Source: Pseudomonadota bacterium
Lineage (GTDB): Bacteria; Pseudomonadota; Gammaproteobacteria; Steroidobacterales; Steroidobacteraceae
Length of the DNA: 64,000 nucleotides
Assembly: GCA_023433705.1 (NCBI GenBank)
Contig: JAEYUC010000095.1
Span: 1 to 64,000, forward strand
Reading direction: 5' to 3'
Part shown: in pieces, positions 14,023 through 22,116 of the stretch
Layout of the letters: each line of letters starts with the position of its first letter
Numbering within the stretch: the stretch's first letter is position 1
Notes under the pieces: generated by a model
Told to the model about the DNA's origin: nothing
Database searches by the model: none
What the model saw: only the letters and a program-made list of their open reading frames with translations
Position numbers and translations under genes: made by a program

Positions 14023-15576
14023 ATGGATCTCACGATGGCATTGTTGCCGATGCTGGTTCTGGTCGTGCTGGTGATGTTCACCATCATCTTCCTGGCGTCC
14101 CGCTACAAGCGGTGCCCCTCCGACAAGATCCTCGTGAAGTACGGCAAGGTGGGCAAGGGCCAATCGGCTCAGTGTATCCACGGCGGCGGCTCGTTCATCT
14201 GGCCGCTGTTCCAGGACTACACGTACATGAGCCTCACGCCGCTCACGATCAGCATTCCGCTGACCAAGGCGTTGTCGCTGCAGAACATCCGCGTCAACGT
14301 GCCGAGCACGTTCACGGTGGGTATCAGCACCGAAGAAGTGATCATGAACAACGCGGCCGAGCGCCTGCTGAACCTGGCGCAGGACGATGTCGAGAGCATG
14401 GCGCGCGAGATCATTTTTGGCCAACTGCGACTCACGGTCGCTTCGCTGACCATCGAGCAGATCAACCAGGACCGCGAGAAATTCCTGGACGCGATCCGCA
14501 AGAACGTCGCGCCCGAGCTCAACAAGATCGGCCTCTATCTGATCAACGTGAACATCACCGACATCACGGACGAGTCGGGATACATCGAGAGCATCGGCAA
14601 GAAGGCGGCGTCGGAAGCGATCAACCAGGCCAAGATCGACGTCTCCGACCAGGATCGCAAGGGTTCGGTGGGTGAGGCCGAGCAGGTGCGCGAGCGCACC
14701 ATCAAGGTGGCGCAGCACCTCGCGGAATCCGAGAAAGGCAAGAAGCAGGCCGAGGCCGACAAGCGCGTCTACGTGCAGCAGCAGGAAACGCTGGCGACGA
14801 TCGGCGAAGCCGAGGCGAGCCGCGACTTGCAGATCAAGGTCGCCGAGAACGAGGCGGAATCCGCCAAGGGTCAGAAGAAGGCCGAGGCCGAGAAACGCGT
14901 CTTCGTGCAGAGCCAGGAAGCCGAGGCCATCGCGGGCGAAAACCGCGCGCGTGCGCTGATCGCCGCGTCCAACGCTGAGTTGACCGTGCAGGCGGCGCAG
15001 GCGTCGCAGCGCGGACAGGTCGCGCAGTTCGATGCGCAGGCCGAGATCCAGAAGGCGCAGGCGAAGGCCGAGCTGCAGCGCCTCACGGCCGCCGAGGTCG
15101 TGAAGCAGCAGATCGAGAAGCAGAAGATCACGATCGCGGCGGAAGCCGAAGCTGAGAAGACCCGGCGAGAGGCGCAGGGTGTGGCGGATGCCACGCTGCT
15201 CAAGTACGAAGCCGAGGCGAAAGGCATCAAGCAGGTGCTCGAGGCCAAGGCGCAGGGTTACCAGGCGCTGGTCCAGAGCGCAGGCAACGATGCGCGCGCC
15301 GCGGCGACGCTGCTGCTCACCGAGAAGCTCGAGCAGATCGTCACGCTGCAGGTCGAGGCCATCAAGGCGATCAAGATCGACAAGGTCACCGTATGGGACG
15401 CCGGCGCCGGCGCGAACGGCGGCGGCTCGACCACCGCGAACTTCCTCGCGGGCATGGTGAAGAGCCTGCCGCCGCTGCACGACGTCGCCGCGATGGCGGG
15501 GCTGGAACTGCCGAAGTATCTCGGCGACGCCAAGACCACCGAGGTCGCCGTCGCCGCGAACGGCGCCGAGAAGTAG
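14023..15576 (+). CDS. Flotillin-like SPFH protein
   Basis: A 517-residue membrane-anchored protein. The ATG at 14023 follows GGAGGGCGTCTC; an upstream GTG at 13993 is less likely. An N-terminal hydrophobic segment (about 8-26) anchors it, the SPFH domain follows (YGKVGKG to GLYLINVNITDITD), and residues about 210-440 form a long Glu/Ala/Lys/Gln-rich coiled coil with repeated AEAEKR-type units, as in YuaG/FloT. Flotillins organise fluid membrane microdomains. It is the second gene of the NfeD-flotillin operon, and its stop lies 4 nt before the left copy of a 44-bp inverted repeat. Confidence 0.92.
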   Translation: MDLTMALLPMLVLVVLVMFTIIFLASRYKRCPSDKILVKYGKVGKGQSAQCIHGGGSFIWPLFQDYTYMSLTPLTISIPLTKALSLQNIRVNVPSTFTVGISTEEVIMNNAAERLLNLAQDDVESMAREIIFGQLRLTVASLTIEQINQDREKFLDAIRKNVAPELNKIGLYLINVNITDITDESGYIESIGKKAASEAINQAKIDVSDQDRKGSVGEAEQVRERTIKVAQHLAESEKGKKQAEADKRVYVQQQETLATIGEAEASRDLQIKVAENEAESAKGQKKAEAEKRVFVQSQEAEAIAGENRARALIAASNAELTVQAAQASQRGQVAQFDAQAEIQKAQAKAELQRLTAAEVVKQQIEKQKITIAAEAEAEKTRREAQGVADATLLKYEAEAKGIKQVLEAKAQGYQALVQSAGNDARAAATLLLTEKLEQIVTLQVEAIKAIKIDKVTVWDAGAGANGGGSTTANFLAGMVKSLPPLHDVAAMAGLELPKYLGDAKTTEVAVAANGAEK

Positions 15577-15580
15577 TGGG

Positions 15581-15624
15581 TTAATGGGGACATTCCTCGT
15601 TTCCTAGCAAAAGGGGACGGACCT
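15581..15624 (+). repeat. Left copy of 44-bp inverted repeat
   Basis: The reverse complement of 16738-16781 with 42 of 44 positions identical by eye. It contains GGGGACATTCCTCG and AAGGGGACGG. It begins 4 nt after the flotillin stop and, with its partner, frames the ECF sigma/membrane-protein pair. Confidence 0.85.
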
Positions 15625-15645
15625 GACGGGTGCGTCCCCTTTTTT
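15609..15645 (+). terminator. Hairpin terminator overlapping the left inverted repeat
   Basis: An 11-bp stem AAAAGGGGACG (15609-15619) pairs with 15633-15643 and is followed by more T. A-rich before and T-rich after, it could stop transcription both ways and probably ends the flotillin transcript. Confidence 0.65.
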
Positions 15646-15689
15646 CCACCTGCCGCGAACCTTTTTCCGGGCCGCACGACTCCCTCGAT

Positions 15690-16253
15690 GTGAATACCGG
15701 AACCGTAATCTCCGATCCCAGGGCCGACGAGCTGCTGGCCATCCGCTGCCAGCTCGGCGAGCGCGCCGGGTTTGATGCGCTCGTTGCCCGCTGGCACGAG
15801 CCCATGTGGCGCTATCTGCGACGGCTGGCCGGACAGGACGACGCAGCGCGCGATCTCATGCAGGACACGTGGTTGCGCGTGTTGCGAGGAATCGCCTCAC
15901 TACGTGAGCCCGCGAAACTGCGACCCTGGCTGTTCGGGATCGCGCGGCGCGTCGCCATGGACAAGTTGCGATACGAATACGCGCGGCCTGCCGCCTGGGA
16001 CGTCGAGCTTGATGCGCTCGCGGCGCCCGAGCCGGACCTCGTGATCGAGGCCGAGGTCGTCGCGCTCGACGCCGGCATGGCAAGACTACCGGCCTTCGAG
16101 CGAGAGGCCCTGACTCTCTTCTACTTGCGCGAGCTCTCGATCGACGAGATCGCGGAGTTGCTCGGCTGTCCGGTCGGCACGATCAAGTCGCGTCTCTTCC
16201 GCGCACGCCAGTCGTTGCGTCGCGAACTATCCGTCGAAGGAGAAAGATCATGA
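15690..16253 (+). CDS. ECF-type RNA polymerase sigma factor
   Basis: A 187-residue sigma-70 family ECF factor. The GTG at 15690 (VNTGTVISDPRADEL) is chosen because an upstream in-frame start would lie inside the terminator; the true start is uncertain, as no strong SD is seen. Region 2 is RYLRRLAGQDDAARDLMQDTWLRVL with PWLFGIARRVAMDKLR; region 4 is ALTLFYLRELSIDEIAELLGCPVGTIKSRLFRARQSL, a clear helix-turn-helix. It overlaps the next gene as ATGA, so that membrane protein is a likely cognate regulator. Both lie between 44-bp inverted repeats. Confidence 0.9.
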   Translation: MNTGTVISDPRADELLAIRCQLGERAGFDALVARWHEPMWRYLRRLAGQDDAARDLMQDTWLRVLRGIASLREPAKLRPWLFGIARRVAMDKLRYEYARPAAWDVELDALAAPEPDLVIEAEVVALDAGMARLPAFEREALTLFYLRELSIDEIAELLGCPVGTIKSRLFRARQSLRRELSVEGERS

Positions 16254-16738
16254 CCCCACAGAACGAATCGCTGATTGACGTCCATGAGCTCGTGAAGAGT
16301 GAAACGTCGCTGAAGCGACGTGTCGGCTACGTCGCGCTGCTGCTTGCCGCGGCCGCGATGACCACCGTCGTCGTCGCTTTGTGGTTGACCGAGCCGTCGC
16401 TGCCGCCGCGCACGCACGCCGCGTTCGGAGCCATGAGCGCGATCGGCGTTGCGTGGATCGCGCTCGCGGCCTGGGCGCTCACGACGCGCCGCGTGTTGTT
16501 CGCGCGCGATCGGGTGATCGCGGGCAGGATGGCGGTCACGTTCACCTCGGTGTTCGCGCTGGGCGCACTCGTGATATTGATCGCGTCGGGCAGCGCGGCG
16601 GCGGCCGGCGCGTTCGGAACTGGCGTCGTGATGGTGGCAGCAGCGGTGGTGGTGTTGCGTCAGGCCCGCCGCCGATTCGCGGCACTCGATGCGCGACGTG
16701 TGGAGCTCGAGCGTGAGCTCGGAGCGACATCCATTTGA
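16250..16738 (+). CDS. Four-helix membrane protein, candidate anti-sigma partner
   Basis: A 162-residue protein with a short cytoplasmic N-terminus (MTPQNESLIDVHELVKSE) and four predicted membrane helices (VGYVALLLAAAAMTTVVVAL, GAMSAIGVAWIALAAWAL, VTFTSVFALGALVILIA, TGVVMVAAAVVVL), ending in a basic helix. It has no HXXXCXXC zinc anti-sigma motif. The ATGA overlap with the sigma gene suggests an anti-sigma or sensor role; that is inference from context. Its TGA falls at the outer edge of the right inverted repeat. Confidence 0.7.
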   Translation: MTPQNESLIDVHELVKSETSLKRRVGYVALLLAAAAMTTVVVALWLTEPSLPPRTHAAFGAMSAIGVAWIALAAWALTTRRVLFARDRVIAGRMAVTFTSVFALGALVILIASGSAAAAGAFGTGVVMVAAAVVVLRQARRRFAALDARRVELERELGATSI

Positions 16739-16781
16739 GGTCTGTCCCCGTTTGCTAGGAAACGAGGAATGTCCCCATTAA
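16738..16781 (+). repeat. Right copy of 44-bp inverted repeat
   Basis: The inverted copy of 15581-15624 (42 of 44 identical). It fills the whole convergent gap between the sigma partner and the ATPase gene and contains the ATPase stop codon (16778-16780 on the minus strand). Confidence 0.85.
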
Positions 16782-18295
16782 TCCGCAGGTACCGTACGCT
16801 CGGCGGCCCAGGCGCGCAGCTCGGAGATCTTCTCTCCGAGCACCACGGACAACGGTCGTGTCGCCTCCAGCTCCGCGGCGATCAAACGCGCGTTGGCGTT
16901 CTGCTGCTGTGCATGCGCCGTGTACAGCGCGGACACCACGGCCTGCTCGAGCTCGGCGCCGGAGAACCCATCGCTGCGGGCGGCGAGCACCTTGATGTCG
17001 TTGTCGGACACGACGACGCCGCGCTTCTTGCAGTGAATGGCCAGGATCTCCGCGCGTGCGGCGGGCGAGGGCAGATCGACGAAGAAGATCTCGTCGAACC
17101 GTCCCTTGCGAACCAGTTCGGGCGGCAGCGCCGTGATGTCGTTCGCCGTCGCGACGATGAACACGCGCGAGCGCTGCTCCGCGAGCCAGGTCAGGAACGC
17201 GCCGAGCACGCGGCGCGACGTACCGCTGTCGCTTTCGCTGGTCGACAGCGCCTTCTCGATCTCGTCCAGCCACAACACGCAGGGCGCGAGCGCCTCGGCC
17301 GAGGTGAGCGATTCGCGCAGGTTCTTCTCCGATTCGCCGTGCCACTTCGAATACAGCGCGCCGAAATCCAGGCGCACCAGCGGCACGCCGAGCACGCCCG
17401 CGGCCGCGCGCGCCGCGAGGCTCTTGCCGCAGCCCTGCACGCCTAACAACAACACGCCCTTCGGCGCATCGAGCCCCGGTGCGCTGCCGTCGAACGCGGC
17501 CTTGCGCTGCGTGATCCAGCGGCGCAGGTTCTTCATGCCGCCGACTTCCGCGAAACGCGCCGTGTCCGCCTCGAACGACAACGTGCCGCCGCGGTTCAGA
17601 AGCTGGTACTTCGCCGCGAGCAGCGGTTTGATGTCTTCCTCGGTGAGCGCGCCATCGTTGTAGATGGCCTGGCGCGTCAGACGCTCGACGTCGTGTTGCG
17701 GCAGGCCGGCGAGATTGTCGACCAGCTTCTCCACCGACTTCACGTCGATGCGCGGCATGCCGCCCTTCGTCTGCGCCCATTCGCGCGCGATGCGCATGAC
17801 GGTGGCGCGACGATCCTTCTTGTCGGGCATGCGTAGTTTGAAGTGCGCCGCCAGGTGATCCAGCTCCTGCGGGAGCTTCATCTCGTGGCTGATGAGCACG
17901 ATCGTGCGGGCGACCTTTGGATATTCCTGCGCGATGTCCTTGAGCGTGCGCACGTACAACGGATTCTCGAGGTACGGGTGAAAATCCAGCAGCACGTAGA
18001 TCCCCGCCATCGGGGTCGACTTGATGTGCCGCAGCAGCTGTTCCGGCTGGGCGAACGCCTTCTGCGCGCCGCCGAGGTCGGCGTCCAGGCGCAGCAGGCC
18101 CTCGGTCACGGTCCACTGGAACACGCCCCAGTTCTTGCCGCGCTGCGCCTTGATGGCCGCCTCGCGCACGATTTCGAGGACGCGCGCCTCTTCCCGGCTC
18201 TCGATGATCACGAGCGGGACACGCGAGGCGAGCATGGTCTGGAGTTCCGCGGCGGGGGAATCGTCGAAGCCGCTGTCGATCGCCGGGGAATTCAT
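16778..18295 (-). CDS. Ycf46-like AAA ATPase
   Basis: A 505-residue AAA protein: an N-terminal domain opening LASRVPLVIIESREEARVLEIVREAA, a winged or helical middle, then one AAA module with Walker A GVQGCGKS, Walker B CVLWLDEIEK, sensor-1 IVATAND and the arginine finger region RKGRFDEIFFVDLP. This is the Ycf46 group (cyanobacterial and plastid members known; function linked to carbon use in Synechocystis, otherwise unclear). Its stop lies inside the right 44-bp inverted repeat. Upstream is a TAAAGT box nine bases before the ATG, divergent from the decarboxylase gene. Confidence 0.88.
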   Translation of the reverse strand: MNSPAIDSGFDDSPAAELQTMLASRVPLVIIESREEARVLEIVREAAIKAQRGKNWGVFQWTVTEGLLRLDADLGGAQKAFAQPEQLLRHIKSTPMAGIYVLLDFHPYLENPLYVRTLKDIAQEYPKVARTIVLISHEMKLPQELDHLAAHFKLRMPDKKDRRATVMRIAREWAQTKGGMPRIDVKSVEKLVDNLAGLPQHDVERLTRQAIYNDGALTEEDIKPLLAAKYQLLNRGGTLSFEADTARFAEVGGMKNLRRWITQRKAAFDGSAPGLDAPKGVLLLGVQGCGKSLAARAAAGVLGVPLVRLDFGALYSKWHGESEKNLRESLTSAEALAPCVLWLDEIEKALSTSESDSGTSRRVLGAFLTWLAEQRSRVFIVATANDITALPPELVRKGRFDEIFFVDLPSPAARAEILAIHCKKRGVVVSDNDIKVLAARSDGFSGAELEQAVVSALYTAHAQQQNANARLIAAELEATRPLSVVLGEKISELRAWAAERTVPAD

Positions 18296-18365
18296 GTGCG
18301 ATGCACTTTAACAAAATGGCTGCAAAACAAGGACATGCCCGGCCGTGACGCAGGCCGCGAAATCC

Positions 18366-18394
18366 ATGACACTGAGGGCGGCCTTGCCTACAAT
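18366..18394 (+). promoter_or_regulatory. Promoter of the ornithine decarboxylase gene
   Basis: ATGACA (18366-18371) and TACAAT (18389-18394) are separated by 17 nt, a good sigma-70 arrangement, about 35 nt before the ATG at 18429. Confidence 0.5.
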
Positions 18395-18428
18395 TCGCCC
18401 CTTTTCCGCGGGGATCCAAGCCTTGTTG

Positions 18429-19622
18429 ATGCGCAGCCGAAAGGCGAAGACCAGCCGGTCGTACATCGATCCGTTCACCCACGAGCACATCAAGCGGCTC
18501 GTGGCCGAGTTCGGCTCACCGTTGCTGATCATCGATTGCCAGCGCGTGCGCGAGCAGTACCGCAAGCTGCAGAAGGCGCTGCCCGGCGTCGACCTGCATT
18601 ACGCGCTCAAACCACTGCCGCATCCGGCCGTGGTCGAGACCATCGTCGAGCTGGGCGGGTGGTTGGACCTCGCCACCACGGGCGAGACGCAGCTCATCAC
18701 GCGTCTCGGCGTCGATCCGGCGCGCTGCATCCACACGCACCCGATCAAGCGCGACATCGACATCCGCAACGCGCTGCACATGGGCGTGAAGATCTTCGTC
18801 GCGGACAACCCCGACGAAGTGCGCAAATTCGAGGCTTACCGGGACAAGTGCGAGCTGCTGCTGCGCGTCTCGTTCCGTTCGCCGGGCGCGGTGTGCGACC
18901 TGTCCAGAAAGTTCGGCTGCGATCCCGAAGACCTGATCGAACTCGCGCGACTCGCGCGCAAGCTCGGCATCCCGGTGCGCGGCCTGTCGTTCCACGTCGG
19001 CTCCCAGGCGGCGACGCCCAGCAAACACGTCGAGGCGATCGAGGTCTGCACGCGCCTCATGGCGCAAGCGCGGCGCGAGAAGTTAGGTCTGTTCGACACG
19101 CTCGACATCGGCGGCGGATACCCGATCGAATACGGCCAGAAGGTGGTCGAGATCGGACGCTTCTGCGCGCCGATCCGCGCGGCGCTGGCGAAGCTGCCCG
19201 CGCGCGTGCGCGTGATCGCCGAGCCGGGGCGCTACATCTCCGGTCCCGCCGCCATCGGCGTGGCATCGGTCATGGGTCGCGCGAAGCGCGAGGGCCACTG
19301 GTGGTACTACCTCGACGACGGCGTGTATGGCTCCTACAGTGGCCAGATGTTCGACCATGCGAAGTACCCAGTGGAGTCGCTCAAGGAAGGCGACGAGAAG
19401 TTCCCATCGGTGCTCGCCGGACCGACCTGCGACAGCATCGACGTCATCGCGGAAAACCTCATGCTGCCCGCGCTCAAGGCCGGCGACCTGATCGTGGGCC
19501 GCGCGATGGGCGCGTACACCTGGGCCAGCGCCTCGGAGTTCAATTTCTTCCCGAAGGCGACCGTGGTGTCCGTGAACCGCCGTCCTGGCGACACCGGCTC
19601 GGTGATCCCGCTCGCGTTCTGA
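18429..19622 (+). CDS. Fold-type III PLP decarboxylase, ornithine (or lysine/ornithine) decarboxylase
   Basis: A 397-residue alanine-racemase-fold decarboxylase of the eukaryotic ODC type. The PLP lysine is Lys61 (HYALKPLP); other landmarks are GLSFHVGSQ, DIGGGYPIEYG (phosphate loop), EPGRYISGPA, the catalytic cysteine in GPTCDSIDVI, and GAYTWASASEFNFF. It would make putrescine (or cadaverine) for polyamine synthesis. I use the ATG at 18429 after a GGGGATCC stretch; a longer start is open but its leader is not conserved-looking. Ornithine versus lysine preference cannot be told from sequence by eye. Confidence 0.9.
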   Translation: MRSRKAKTSRSYIDPFTHEHIKRLVAEFGSPLLIIDCQRVREQYRKLQKALPGVDLHYALKPLPHPAVVETIVELGGWLDLATTGETQLITRLGVDPARCIHTHPIKRDIDIRNALHMGVKIFVADNPDEVRKFEAYRDKCELLLRVSFRSPGAVCDLSRKFGCDPEDLIELARLARKLGIPVRGLSFHVGSQAATPSKHVEAIEVCTRLMAQARREKLGLFDTLDIGGGYPIEYGQKVVEIGRFCAPIRAALAKLPARVRVIAEPGRYISGPAAIGVASVMGRAKREGHWWYYLDDGVYGSYSGQMFDHAKYPVESLKEGDEKFPSVLAGPTCDSIDVIAENLMLPALKAGDLIVGRAMGAYTWASASEFNFFPKATVVSVNRRPGDTGSVIPLAF

Positions 19623-19648
19623 ACCGTGCCCGGTGCAAGATCGCGGGC

Positions 19649-20212
19649 ATGTGCACGGGTTGTGGTAGCTGGACGAGAAGGGACTGGCTGAGGGCGACGC
19701 TCGCCGGCGCGGCCAGTCTCTCGATCACGCGCCTCGCGGTGGCCGACGACCTGGCGCCGGACGCGGAGCGCACGCTCGAGCTCTACAACACCCATACGCG
19801 CGAGACCGCCACGGTCGTGTACCGGCGCGGTCCCGACTACGATGAAGCCGCGCTCGCGACCCTGCGCAATCTGCTGCGCGATCATCGCAATGGCCAGGCG
19901 CACGACATCGATCCCGGCGTCTACGACCAGTTGCACGATCTAGCGCGGGAGGCGGGCCGCGATGCGCGCTACGAGATCATCTCCGGATATCGCTCGCCCG
20001 AGTCCAACGCGAAGCTCGCCTCGGCCAGCGACGGTGTCTCGAAGAAATCCCTGCACATGGAAGGCCGCGCGATCGACGTGCGCCTGAAGAACTACTCGAC
20101 CGCGGCGCTGCGCGATCTCGCGCTCGCCGCGAAGAAGGGCGGTGTGGGTTATTACCAGCGTTCCGATTTCGTGCACGTCGACACTGGCCGCTTCCGAACC
20201 TGGGTGGGCTGA
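19649..20212 (+). CDS. Tat-exported DUF882/YcbK-like M15 peptidase
   Basis: A 187-residue protein with a twin-arginine leader (WTRRDWLRATLAGAASL) and a C-terminal DUF882 domain. The zinc-site pattern is visible: SGYRSPESNAKL, LHMEGRAIDVRL (His and Asp ligands) and DFVHVDTG (His ligand). The family includes YcbK/MepK, a murein endopeptidase cutting 3-3 crosslinks, so a periplasmic peptidoglycan role is likely. It overlaps the next gene by one base (TGATG). Confidence 0.88.
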   Translation: MCTGCGSWTRRDWLRATLAGAASLSITRLAVADDLAPDAERTLELYNTHTRETATVVYRRGPDYDEAALATLRNLLRDHRNGQAHDIDPGVYDQLHDLAREAGRDARYEIISGYRSPESNAKLASASDGVSKKSLHMEGRAIDVRLKNYSTAALRDLALAAKKGGVGYYQRSDFVHVDTGRFRTWVG

Positions 20213-20673
20213 TGACCAGTGAAACGGCAATTCATCGACGCGTGGCCGAAGCACGGGCTGGCCGGGATGACAGCGTGTTGTGCCGATGCGCGTCCGGCTG
20301 GGCGGTGTTCGGCCGCCAGCAGATAGTCCCCGGCTATCTGATGCTGCTGCCCGATCCGGTCGTGCCCGACCTCAACGCCCTCACGGGCGAGCGCCGCACG
20401 CAGTTCCTGGCCGACATGTCGCATTTGGGCGATGCGCTGATGCGCACCACCACGCCGGTGCGCATCAACTACGCGATCTTCGGCAACGTCGAGCCCGCGC
20501 TGCACGCGCACGTGATCCCGCGCTATCGCAGCGAGCCCGAACACATGCACGCGCAACATCCGTGGATGTACGACTGGAACGCGGCGCCCGCTTTCGATGC
20601 GGTGGCGGTTCAGCCGCTCGCGACCGCGCTGCGCGCCGAGCTTGCGAGAATCGGCGCAATGATTCCGCCCTGA
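20212..20673 (+). CDS. HIT-like superfamily protein
   Basis: A 153-residue protein with a HIT-like core: VFGRQQIVPGYLMLLPDP near residue 30-50 and NVEPALHAHVIPRYRSEPE near residue 105. The active-site motif reads HxHxxPR rather than the full HxHxHxx, as in the divergent Ap4A-hydrolase-like branch. A nucleotide phosphohydrolase or transferase role is likely, with unknown substrate. It is coupled to the DUF882 gene and followed within 2 nt by the TfoX-like gene. Confidence 0.75.
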   Translation: MTSETAIHRRVAEARAGRDDSVLCRCASGWAVFGRQQIVPGYLMLLPDPVVPDLNALTGERRTQFLADMSHLGDALMRTTTPVRINYAIFGNVEPALHAHVIPRYRSEPEHMHAQHPWMYDWNAAPAFDAVAVQPLATALRAELARIGAMIPP

Positions 20674-20674
20674 C

Positions 20675-21082
20675 ATGGCGGTGCAGGCGCAGTTCCTCGC
20701 GTTCGTTCTCGAGCAACTCGCCGGGCTGGGTTCATTGCGTTCCAACCGCATGTTCGGCGGCGTCGGGCTCTACAGCGACGGATTGTTCTTCGGTCTCATC
20801 GACGACGACACGCTGTACTTCAAGACCGACGACAGCAACATCGGGCCGTACCGCGAGCGGCGCATGCCGAAATTCATGCCGTTTCCCGATCGCCCGGAGG
20901 CCGTGCTCGGGTATCACCAGGTGCCGGCGGATGTGATCGAGGATGCGGAAACGCTGGTTGAATGGGCCCGCAAGTCCGTCGCTGTCTCATTGGCGTCGCA
21001 GGCCAGGAAATCCGCGCCGAAAAAGCAGAAGGCCAAGGCCAAGCGCGGGCTCGCGACGAAAGCGTCAAAACGTCGCAATTGA
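20675..21082 (+). CDS. TfoX/Sxy N-terminal-domain protein
   Basis: A 135-residue protein: a TfoX N-terminal domain (SNRMFGGVGLYSDGLFFGLI, LYFKTDDSN, YHQVPADVIEDAETLVEWA) and a Lys/Arg-rich tail (about 105-135). Full-length Sxy/TfoX activates competence genes with CRP; this short form lacks the second domain, and such orphan forms have no settled function. It is last in a plus-strand run and borders the lower-GC island. Confidence 0.85.
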   Translation: MAVQAQFLAFVLEQLAGLGSLRSNRMFGGVGLYSDGLFFGLIDDDTLYFKTDDSNIGPYRERRMPKFMPFPDRPEAVLGYHQVPADVIEDAETLVEWARKSVAVSLASQARKSAPKKQKAKAKRGLATKASKRRN

Positions 21083-21099
21083 TGCGTTAGAAAGAAGGT

Positions 21100-21136
21100 T
21101 CGCGAAAACTCATGTATCCAAGTCTTTGGATACATG
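21100..21136 (-). terminator. Terminator overlapping the MazG-like 3' end
   Basis: An 11-bp perfect stem CATGTATCCAA (21111-21121) with 21126-21136, loop GTCT. Read on the minus strand the hairpin is made from the last codons of the MazG-like gene and is followed by AGTTTTCG, a plausible intrinsic terminator. Confidence 0.55.
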
Positions 21137-21436
21137 CTCTATCAATCCTTCGATGTTCCTGGAGTACTCCTTCTCCAGATCGATTCCGCACTTGTTTGCA
21201 AGGACGATTATCGACCAAAGGCAGTCCGACAACTCATGCGCCAGTTTGGCCTTGCAGTCGTCTATCTTCCTGATGCCTGCATTCGCCTGAATCAGTTTTG
21301 CCAGATCGCCGACGTCGCCTACGAATCCGAGCGCCAGTTCTTCCGTGGTCCAGGCACGTCCGTACGTCTTGATTTCCAGCTTTTCGTAAAGCTCGTTGAG
21401 CCTGAGAGCTGACTTTTCCAGATCGGCGAAGTTCAT
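21110..21436 (-). CDS. MazG-like nucleotide pyrophosphohydrolase
   Basis: A 108-residue all-alpha protein starting MNFADLEKSALRLNELYEKL. The MazG-like metal site is suggested by the acidic WTTEELALGFVGDVGDLAKLI and LAHELSDCLWSIIVLANKCGIDLEKEY helices, matching the ELSDCLW/E-D pattern. Such proteins hydrolyse non-canonical or excess NTPs; this one is a stand-alone small form. It is clearly poorer in GC than its neighbours. It is last in the minus-strand island and ends in its own hairpin. Confidence 0.78.
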   Translation of the reverse strand: MNFADLEKSALRLNELYEKLEIKTYGRAWTTEELALGFVGDVGDLAKLIQANAGIRKIDDCKAKLAHELSDCLWSIIVLANKCGIDLEKEYSRNIEGLIEHVSKDLDT

Positions 21437-21507
21437 GGTTTGCACATCACGACTGAAAAATTTCCACAAACCTCGGCACCCGGGAAGCAGCGCACCAGCT
21501 AGCCCCG

Positions 21508-21774
21508 CTAGCTGGCCTTGAGTTCTTCTCGAATAACGCGTCGCAGCGTCGCTTCATCGACTGGCGATGAGCCAGCCGCTTGCCGCAACGCTTGATTGAT
21601 CAGTGTCTGATACCCCGTGCCCTCCGCGTCGGCTTTGGCACGGAATGCCATCAGCACATCATTGTCGAGCATGATCGTGATTCGAGTCTTGCCCTTTGCC
21701 TCTGCCTGTAAACGCGCAAGATGCGGAACGGTCTTGGCGCGTTTTGCCTTTGAAAAGTCGTATTGCTTACGCAT
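21508..21774 (-). CDS. brnA: BrnA-family antitoxin
   Basis: An 88-residue antitoxin starting MRKQYDFSKAKRAKTVPHLAR. It has the BrnA layout: a basic N-terminus, then a ribbon-helix-helix-like segment KTRITIMLDNDVLMAFRAKADAEGTGYQTLINQALRQ. It neutralises BrnT and represses the operon. The start overlaps the BrnT stop by 8 nt. A GCTAGC-rich hairpin at 21495-21515 covers its stop codon. Confidence 0.88.
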   Translation of the reverse strand: MRKQYDFSKAKRAKTVPHLARLQAEAKGKTRITIMLDNDVLMAFRAKADAEGTGYQTLINQALRQAAGSSPVDEATLRRVIREELKAS

Positions 21775-22039
21775 AGAAGGCGGCCTCCTTACGGGTGGCC
21801 TTACGTGCGGAAATGAGCCGAATCCGATTTTCATCCCGCAGTGTGTAAACCACTGTCAGCAGGCGTGCATTCGCACTCATGCCGATCAGTACCCAGCGCG
21901 CCTCGCTCTCGGAATCTTTGTCTTCCTGCGCAAGCGCGTTTGGATCGAGGAGTGAGGTAGCGGCTTCTTCGAAGCGGACCCCATGTTTCTTGAGGTTTTC
22001 GGCAGCCTTGCCTGGATCCCACTCCACATCCATATGCAT
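21767..22039 (-). CDS. brnT: BrnT-family RNase toxin
   Basis: A 90-residue BrnT toxin: VEWDPGKAAENLKKHGVRFEEAATSLLDPNA, ARWVLIGMSANARLLTVVYTLRDENRIRLISARKATRKEAAFY. BrnT is a RelE-fold ribonuclease; the conserved WDPxKAxxNxxKHGVxFEEA and RIISARKAT blocks are intact, so it is probably active. It starts at 22039, or at a second ATG at 22033. The gene order toxin-antitoxin is the usual one for this family. An ATGCAT palindrome covers its start. Confidence 0.9.
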   Translation of the reverse strand: MHMDVEWDPGKAAENLKKHGVRFEEAATSLLDPNALAQEDKDSESEARWVLIGMSANARLLTVVYTLRDENRIRLISARKATRKEAAFYA

Positions 22040-22050
22040 TTAGTATGCAT
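22034..22050 (-). promoter_or_regulatory. Candidate BrnA operator
   Basis: ATGCAT (22034-22039) and ATGCAT (22045-22050) form a perfect 6-bp inverted repeat with a 5-nt centre at the brnT start. It fits an autoregulatory ribbon-helix-helix operator; inference. Confidence 0.4.
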
Positions 22051-22116
22051 AAAGCGGTAGGGATGGCAAGTGCCGAGATTCTGGGTGTGATTCCCTGCGC
22101 CGGTGAGGGCGCGGCG

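Noticed and set aside
17843..19640. A long plus-strand open frame antisense to the Ycf46-like gene, running out of frame through the decarboxylase gene.
   Set aside because: Only its last part (19649-20212) matches a real protein; the rest is low-information sequence opposite or out of frame with clear enzymes.
21085..21091. GCGTTAG after the TfoX-like stop, considered as a second integron core site at the island's left edge.
   Set aside because: No paired R or L boxes could be found around it.
21495..21515. CCAGCTAGC/GCTAGCTGG hairpin at the brnA stop, considered as a terminator.
   Set aside because: No T-tract follows on the minus strand; it is at most a weak structure.
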